A stretch of 10,666 nucleotides of DNA from CAZWDL01 sp964632995 (lineage in GTDB: Bacteria; Bacteroidota; Bacteroidia; Chitinophagales; Saprospiraceae): the NCBI GenBank assembly GCA_964632995.1, contig CAZWDL010000180.1, forward strand, positions 1 to 10,666, read 5' to 3'. A program made the position numbers and the translations under genes. A model generated the notes under the pieces. It did not search any database. It was not told the origin of the DNA and was given only the letters and a program-made list of their open reading frames with translations. Shown piece after piece: positions 7,029-10,666 of this stretch (positions are counted from its first letter, which is position 1; every line of letters begins with the position of its first letter).

Positions 7029-7257
7029 TTTATCACAGGATTTTGATGCTTATCTACTGAAAAAAGCAGGTGAACTTTGTGAGCGGGAGCAAAGCTTGAC
7101 CTTTTGGCACTCCCCCGTCTCTCCAAGTCCCTTTTTCAGGTCTTTTCCCCCAATGTGACCCCCATCACTGACGCCCTGCGCCTCAGTTCCGACCTTTGTA
7201 TTGTCATTAAAATTAAAAACAAGATTCACCGGAATCATCCGGATAAATTCAACCGAC

Positions 7258-7566
7258 ATGACAAAGAAAATATCATTCAGCGATCTGATCAACGGTGAAA
7301 AGCCGGTACTGGTAGACTTTAGTGCCGAATGGTGCGGCCCTTGCAAAGCGATGGCGCCTATTCTGCAGGAAGTAGCCGGTGAGATCGGCGAGAGAGCTTC
7401 CATCGTCAAGATCGACGTGGATCGCAACCAGGCGCTGGCCGCTCAGATGCAAATTGCCGGTGTGCCCACTTTTATTCTGTTCAAGAACGGAGAAATCATG
7501 TGGCGGCAGTCAGGTATGCAGTCTGCTCATCAATTAACGAATGTCATTAATCAACACGCTAATTAA
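7258..7566 (+). CDS. trxA: Thioredoxin
   Basis: A 102-residue classical thioredoxin that reduces disulfides, sulfenic acids or persulfides in the cytoplasm. The active site is W25-C-G-P-C29, the cis-proline is V69-P70 within GVPTF, and the central DF (20-21) and IDVD (52-55) strands are all present. The ATG at 7258 was preferred over an in-frame TTG at 7201 because it gives the usual length and starts just before the first strand; the extra 19 residues would be atypical. ATTCAACC lies 3 bases before the ATG, as it does before the dioxygenase-methyltransferase gene. There is no signal peptide, so it is not a periplasmic TlpA-type protein. It precedes the two YeeE-family genes by about 200 bases on the same strand, consistent with a role in sulfur handling. 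The symbol is by family; it may be one of several paralogues in the genome. Confidence 0.93.
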   Translation: MTKKISFSDLINGEKPVLVDFSAEWCGPCKAMAPILQEVAGEIGERASIVKIDVDRNQALAAQMQIAGVPTFILFKNGEIMWRQSGMQSAHQLTNVINQHAN

Positions 7567-7570
7567 AGAG

Positions 7571-7619
7571 CCGGTTTTCCTAAAACAGAACCGGAGAAAT
7601 AGTGGGGGAGAAATTCTCC
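7571..7619. repeat. Two dyads just after the thioredoxin gene
   Basis: CCGGTT (7571-7576) pairs with AACCGG (7589-7594) across a 12-base loop, four bases after the thioredoxin stop. A 13-bp dyad GGAGAAATTCTCC follows at 7607-7619. Neither is followed by a T run, so a terminator is not supported. They may be a processing or attenuation site between thioredoxin and the transporter genes. Confidence 0.4.
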
Positions 7620-7694
7620 TGCTTCCAAAACAAACATTTTCCTGAACACGGACGGGCTTTCAAAACAAAAAAGAGCCGTTCGAATTTGAACATC

Positions 7695-7713
7695 CTAGTG
7701 CCTCCGGCACTAG
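7695..7713. repeat. CTAGTGCC/GGCACTAG hairpin
   Basis: A perfect 8-bp stem with loop TCC lies 57 bases before the ATG of the first transporter gene. A smaller 5-bp hairpin GACCA-TCT-TGGTC follows at 7731-7743. No T run follows on either strand. It resembles the REP-like palindromes seen at 1612-1626 and 1747-1768. Confidence 0.55.
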
Positions 7714-7769
7714 AAAATCCGGGTAATACTGACCATCTTGGTCATCCCGGTCGAAAAAGTCGAACATTA

Positions 7770-8366
7770 ATGGAATTAGTAAGTAATCCACAGAATTTCA
7801 TCGATTTCATCAGCCAGCCCTGGCATTGGTCGGTGTCGGGCGCGGCTATCGCGGCGGTATTGTTCCTGCTGACCTGGATGGGGCGCAGCTTTGGCATGTC
7901 CACCACTTTTAAGGGCGCCTGTGCAGTGGCCGGCGCGGGAAAAAAAATCCCCTTTTTCAATATGAATTTGAAGGAGGAGTACTGGCGCTTTGCCTTCGCT
8001 TTCGGCGGTATCGTCGGCGGCTTTATCGCGGTAACCTTTCTGCGTAGCCCCGAACCGGTGGCCATTTCGCAATCGACCGTCGAGTACTTGGCCAGCCAGG
8101 GGATGAACTACCCGGAAGTAGACGGCAAAGGCATGGGCTTTGTCCCTACCGAGCTGTTCAACTTCGGCAACATTAAAGGCTTACTGATGGCGATCGCCGG
8201 CGGCTTTTTGGTCGGTTTTGGCGCCCGCTACGGCGACGGCTGTACCTCAGGGCACGCCATTTCCGGCCTGGCCCACCTGCAGTTGCCTTCGCTGATCACG
8301 GTCATCGGTTTCTTCATCGGCGGCCTGTCTATGGCCCACTTTATCCTGCCTTGGCTGCTGGGATAA
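7770..8366 (+). CDS. YeeE/YedE family sulfur transporter, first half
   Basis: A 198-residue inner-membrane protein of the YeeE/YedE (Sulf_transp) family, whose studied members import thiosulfate through a path lined by conserved Cys residues. Hydrophobic segments are visible at about 22-37, 73-91, 137-152 and 173-196. The family motif GFGARYGDGCTSGHAISG is at 149-166 with C158. A second conserved Cys is C51 in FKGACAVAG. This type is half the size of the single-chain YeeE and occurs with a partner half, which here is the next gene. The ATG at 7770 was chosen over an in-frame GTG at 7602: the added 56 residues are polar, Lys- and Pro-rich, contain the hairpin at 7695-7713 and look untranslated. 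AAAGTCGAA lies 6 bases before the ATG. The neighbours are thioredoxin upstream and the second half 89 bases downstream. Confidence 0.9.
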   Translation: MELVSNPQNFIDFISQPWHWSVSGAAIAAVLFLLTWMGRSFGMSTTFKGACAVAGAGKKIPFFNMNLKEEYWRFAFAFGGIVGGFIAVTFLRSPEPVAISQSTVEYLASQGMNYPEVDGKGMGFVPTELFNFGNIKGLLMAIAGGFLVGFGARYGDGCTSGHAISGLAHLQLPSLITVIGFFIGGLSMAHFILPWLLG

Positions 8367-8455
8367 TCGAGAGCTGAAACAGCAATGCACCATTTGCAAG
8401 TGAATCGAAAATTGTGAAGGCGTAGAATGCGCCAGTATAAAAAGAAAGTCGAATA

Positions 8456-8869
8456 ATGAAAAATATATCTTTTTTTGCCGTAGGCATCTTCTTCGGCATT
8501 GTTATGACCAAGTCGGAAGCCATTTCATGGTTTCGTATACAGGAGATGTTCCGTTTCGAGAGTTTCCACATGTACGGCATCATCGGCACGGCCGTGGTGC
8601 TGGGCGCCCTGGGTATCTGGGCGATGAAGCGCTTCCGGATGAAAACCCTTCGGGACACTGTCGTCACTTACAGTCCGATGAAACTCAGCATATCGCGCCA
8701 TATTATGGCGGGAACCATCTTCGGACTGGGTTGGGCGCTGGTAGGCTGTTGCCCGGGCCCCATGTACGTCCTGCTCGGCCAGGGATACTGGATTCTGGCT
8801 GTGATCATCCTGAGCGCTATAGCCGGTACTTATACCTACGGCTTGGTTAGAGATAGATTACCACACTAA
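8456..8869 (+). CDS. DUF6691 / YeeE-YedE family sulfur transporter, second half
   Basis: A 137-residue inner-membrane protein that fits the second half of a split YeeE/YedE transporter (DUF6691). Hydrophobic segments are at about 4-18, 38-56, 83-98 and 111-130. The signature G-WALVGCCPGP lies at 90-102 with C98-C99, which are probably part of the sulfur-binding path. The first Met at 8456 is preceded by AAAGTCGAA three bases upstream, the same 9-mer found before the first half; no Shine-Dalgarno is seen. The two halves are on the same strand with an 89-base gap, and a rho-independent terminator follows at 9030-9078, so they are probably one transcript. The likely cargo is thiosulfate or another small sulfur species, inferred from the family and not visible in the sequence. 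Confidence 0.9.
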   Translation: MKNISFFAVGIFFGIVMTKSEAISWFRIQEMFRFESFHMYGIIGTAVVLGALGIWAMKRFRMKTLRDTVVTYSPMKLSISRHIMAGTIFGLGWALVGCCPGPMYVLLGQGYWILAVIILSAIAGTYTYGLVRDRLPH

Positions 8870-8874
8870 AAGAT

Positions 8875-8983
8875 GTTCAAAAAATAAATCCGATATTTTG
8901 AATTCAGGTGAAAGCTGAACGATCGAAGGGTAGGGAAGATGAACCTGAATTCAAAATTTGAAAGGAGGATTTATTTTTTGAAC
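8875..8983. repeat. 109-bp imperfect inverted repeat (long hairpin)
   Basis: Two perfect blocks pair. GTTCAAAAAATAAATCC (8875-8891) matches 8967-8983, and ATTTTGAATTCAGGT (8895-8909) matches 8943-8957. This makes 32 paired positions, interrupted by an asymmetric internal loop of 3 bases against 9. The terminal loop is 33 bases, purine-rich (8910-8942). It begins 6 bases after the transporter stop codon. No target-site duplication is visible outside the arms, so a recent miniature transposon is not proven. It could be a transcript-stabilising 3' structure, a processed small RNA or an old miniature inverted-repeat element. Confidence 0.85.
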
Positions 8984-9029
8984 AAAATTACAAGGATATA
9001 AATCGGGTGATTTTCATTAGGGTTGAATC

Positions 9030-9078
9030 GGGCAACACTCTGTAACTCGTTATGGGGGGGTTGCCCTTTTTTATTTTT
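9030..9078 (+). terminator. Rho-independent terminator of the transporter genes
   Basis: GGGCAAC (9030-9036) pairs with GTTGCCC (9060-9066), followed at once by TTTTTTATTTTT (9067-9078). The loop is long (23 bases), but the 7-bp stem with a strong T run is typical. It ends the plus-strand transcript from the YeeE-family pair before the porin gene. Confidence 0.8.
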
Positions 9079-9096
9079 AAAGGAAGACACAAGATT

Positions 9097-9117
9097 CCAG
9101 ACGTCAGATGCCAGACT
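9097..9117. repeat. Three 7-bp repeat units near the porin leader
   Basis: The units CCAGACG, TCAGATG and CCAGACT follow each other without gaps. The period equals that of the array at 1464-1540 but the unit is different. Short, so chance cannot be excluded. Confidence 0.45.
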
Positions 9118-9201
9118 GCTAAGGACAGATTTTTAGGGGATTACCTGGCAGACTTTGTGATAATCTCATAGTTAAGAGCTGTTATTTAAAAAAAGCGAAC
9201 A

Positions 9202-10488
9202 ATGAAACGATTAAAATACCTGCTCGCCGGCCTCCTTATACTGGCGGGCCTCAACGGATACAGTCAAGAGTTTGACAAGTGGAAAGAAAAGATGGAGGGC
9301 TGGAAAATAGAACCTTATGTGATGTTTCAGCTCTGGTCGAGCTATTCAGTTGATCAGCAAAACTTTGATGAAGAAGCTGATCTTTACCTACCGGTAGATG
9401 ACCGCTTCAGCACCAGCTTTCGGCGCGCCCGTCTGGGCTTCCGCATGCAGCCCTTCGAGGGTTTGAAGTTCAAGGTGACAGGCGCTTATGATCTGCTGGG
9501 GCGCGATCTCAACGCCGCCCTGATCGGGGGCGCCAACACCGGTGCCAGGCCCAACTTCAGCATTTGGGACGCCTACCTGCAATGGCGGATCAAGCCGGAC
9601 AGCGAGGCCTTCTACCTGGTGGGGGGCTACTTCCGGCCGCAGATCAGCCGCGAGAGCATCACCAGCGCCTGGAATGTGGCTTCTATGGAAAAAGCCATGT
9701 CGCAGACCTATATTCGCGGGCACCTCACCGGCACCGGTCCTGGCCACGCGCCGGGCCTTAACCTGGGCGGCCTGCTGGACCTGACGGAAGACTTTGGTCT
9801 CAACTACAACTTCGGCATCTTCAATCCGGCAAACCTGCTCAACGGGGCAACGAAACTCTCTCCCCTCTACACCGGCCGTGTAGTCGCCTACTTCGGCGAT
9901 CCGGAGATGACCAGTTATAAGATTGGTTATACCACGAATTACTTCGGCCAGCGCCATGGCCTGTCAGTAGGTCTGGGCGGCGCCTGGCAGGGCGAGACGG
10001 ACCGCTTCCTGTCGAGCTACACGGGCTCGGTCGATTTTCTCTTCAACTGGGGGCCCTTCAACGCCGACGGTGAGTGGAACTTCATGTGGCGGGAGGGCGA
10101 ACGCTCCTTCAACGGCAACGGCAGTAAGCCTTTCGTCTACGATTCCGGTACGGGCCACCTGCGCCTGAGCTACAACCTGGTGGTGGGTGATTTTTTCCTC
10201 GAGCCCTCCTTTATGACCTATCAGTTCCTCGGCGCCACCGACCTGCAAGGACAGGCCGATGCCGACGCGGTGAACGCTTTCTCGGGCCAGGACTACACCT
10301 ACGACGTGGGCATCAACTGGCACCTGGCCCAGCGGCAGCTCAAGCTGGCCCTGCACTACACCTGGCACGAGGGGGATGCCGGAGAGGCCGGCGACGGCTT
10401 CACCGGCAACCTCTACTACTGGCAACCCGGCGTGGGCGCTATACGGCGCGGTGATTGGCTGGGTCTTGGGCTGAGTGCGATATTCTGA
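9202..10488 (+). CDS. Outer-membrane porin, OprP/OprO-like
   Basis: A 428-residue beta-barrel porin. Residues 1-22 (MKRLKYLLAGLLILAGLNGYSQ) are a signal peptide, and the chain ends in Phe428, the usual C-terminal residue for outer-membrane insertion. Alternating amphipathic strands run throughout, for example FRRARLGF (73-80), KFKVTGAYDLLG (89-100) and HLRLSYNLVVGDFFLEPSFM. The segment FRRARLGF followed by VGGYFRPQISRES (140-152) resembles the phosphate-selective porin O and P family. Selectivity cannot be read from sequence; members pass anions, so phosphate, sulfate or thiosulfate are conceivable. The start is ATG at 9202 with an A-rich leader. It lies after the transporter terminator on the same strand, so it has its own transcript. 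Placement next to the sulfur transporter suggests, but does not show, a joint role. Confidence 0.85.
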   Translation: MKRLKYLLAGLLILAGLNGYSQEFDKWKEKMEGWKIEPYVMFQLWSSYSVDQQNFDEEADLYLPVDDRFSTSFRRARLGFRMQPFEGLKFKVTGAYDLLGRDLNAALIGGANTGARPNFSIWDAYLQWRIKPDSEAFYLVGGYFRPQISRESITSAWNVASMEKAMSQTYIRGHLTGTGPGHAPGLNLGGLLDLTEDFGLNYNFGIFNPANLLNGATKLSPLYTGRVVAYFGDPEMTSYKIGYTTNYFGQRHGLSVGLGGAWQGETDRFLSSYTGSVDFLFNWGPFNADGEWNFMWREGERSFNGNGSKPFVYDSGTGHLRLSYNLVVGDFFLEPSFMTYQFLGATDLQGQADADAVNAFSGQDYTYDVGINWHLAQRQLKLALHYTWHEGDAGEAGDGFTGNLYYWQPGVGAIRRGDWLGLGLSAIF

Positions 10489-10521
10489 ACTTAGCGCTGT
10501 AACATAAGCTTTCGGAGGTAT

Positions 10522-10554
10522 AGAACTGCTAGGTTTCAAAAATCAGGCAGTTCT
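10522..10554. repeat. AGAACTGC/GCAGTTCT inverted repeat after the porin
   Basis: An 8-bp perfect stem (10522-10529 with 10547-10554) with a 17-base loop lies 34 bases beyond the porin stop. No T run follows, so if it ends transcription it does so weakly. Confidence 0.45.
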
Positions 10555-10608
10555 CGGCAGGGACGAAAAAGAACGAAATTATCAGCGGAAATTAATTTTA
10601 CAGAGCAC

Positions 10609-10625
10609 TAATACACTGTGTATTA
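10609..10625. promoter_or_regulatory. 17-bp palindrome, operator-like
   Basis: TAATACACTGTGTATTA is a perfect 8+8 dyad around a single central T. It lies in AT-rich DNA near the right edge and could bind a dimeric repressor for a gene just outside the window. No such gene is visible, so the role is a guess. Confidence 0.35.
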
Positions 10626-10666
10626 AGTTAGTTAGCATTTTGAAGAGGGGATTTTTTCCTCAATCG

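Larger units (their letters stand above)
8870..9201. other. Gap with long inverted repeat, terminator and heptamers
   Basis: This gap separates the transporter pair from the porin and has no supportable gene. In order it holds a 109-bp imperfect inverted repeat (8875-8983), a 15-bp segment shared with the leader of the fusion gene (9014-9028), a rho-independent terminator (9030-9078), three 7-bp units (9097-9117) and the porin leader. TTTG at 9154-9157 and TATTTAAA at 9183-9190 resemble Bacteroidota promoter elements, but are 25 bases apart, more than the usual 19-21, so no promoter is called. Confidence 0.7.

Noticed and set aside
7201..7257. An upstream TTG start for thioredoxin
   Set aside because: It adds 19 residues not seen in classical thioredoxins; the ATG at 7258 gives the standard length.
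7602..7769. An upstream GTG start for the first transporter half
   Set aside because: The added stretch is polar, covers two dyads including a perfect hairpin, and does not resemble the family.
8875..8983. Reading the long inverted repeat as an insertion sequence
   Set aside because: Too short for a transposase, and no target-site duplication is seen outside the arms; kept only as a repeat.
8963..9001. AGGAGG followed 9 bases later by TTG and a 7-codon frame ending in TAA
   Set aside because: The Shine-Dalgarno-like bases lie inside the long inverted repeat, the frame is tiny, and neighbouring genes do not use such sites.

Overview
The window looks like a chromosomal stretch from a Bacteroidota bacterium, most likely in or near the Saprospiraceae/Lewinella group. 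This is inferred, not proven. The reasons are a moderately high GC content in the genes, AT-rich intergenic gaps, almost no Shine-Dalgarno sequences before the starts, a secreted serine hydrolase with C-terminal TPR repeats, an AAA_14/DUF4143 ATPase of the kind common in that phylum, and intergenic gaps with heptamer tandem repeats and short GC-rich palindromes. No rRNA, tRNA, CRISPR array or transposase gene was seen.

Layout: (1) 1-311, intergenic, with an octamer-type repeat in inverted orientation at the left edge. (2) 312-1457 (+), a class A FAD-dependent monooxygenase. (3) 1458-1780, a repeat-filled gap with eleven 7-bp units and several hairpins. (4) 1781-3259 (-), an exported beta-lactamase-fold serine hydrolase with TPR repeats. 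(5) 3431-5092 (-), a two-domain protein joining a cysteine-dioxygenase-like cupin to a SAM methyltransferase, closed by a clear rho-independent terminator at 3351-3379. (6) 5264-6469 (-), an AAA_14/DUF4143 ATPase with a TTG start and visibly more AT-rich DNA. (7) 6582-7028 (-), a four-helix membrane protein of unknown function. (8) 7258-8869 (+), thioredoxin followed by the two halves of a YeeE/YedE-type sulfur transporter. (9) 8870-9201, a gap with a 109-bp imperfect inverted repeat, a rho-independent terminator and three more 7-bp units. (10) 9202-10488 (+), an outer-membrane porin. (11) 10489-10666, a tail with two dyads.

How the genes may work together: the plus-strand block from 7258 to 10488 can be read as a sulfur-anion uptake set, with a porin in the outer membrane, a split YeeE/DUF6691 pair in the inner membrane and a cytoplasmic thioredoxin to handle reduced sulfur. 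The dioxygenase-methyltransferase fusion on the other strand also has a domain that acts on thiols, so sulfur chemistry is a possible common theme. This link is inference from family membership and proximity. The fusion protein is the most promising candidate for something undescribed. It keeps every recognisable active-site residue of an arginine-type thiol dioxygenase (two-His motif, third His, Tyr, Arg, with correct spacing) and a complete SAM-binding motif in the same chain.
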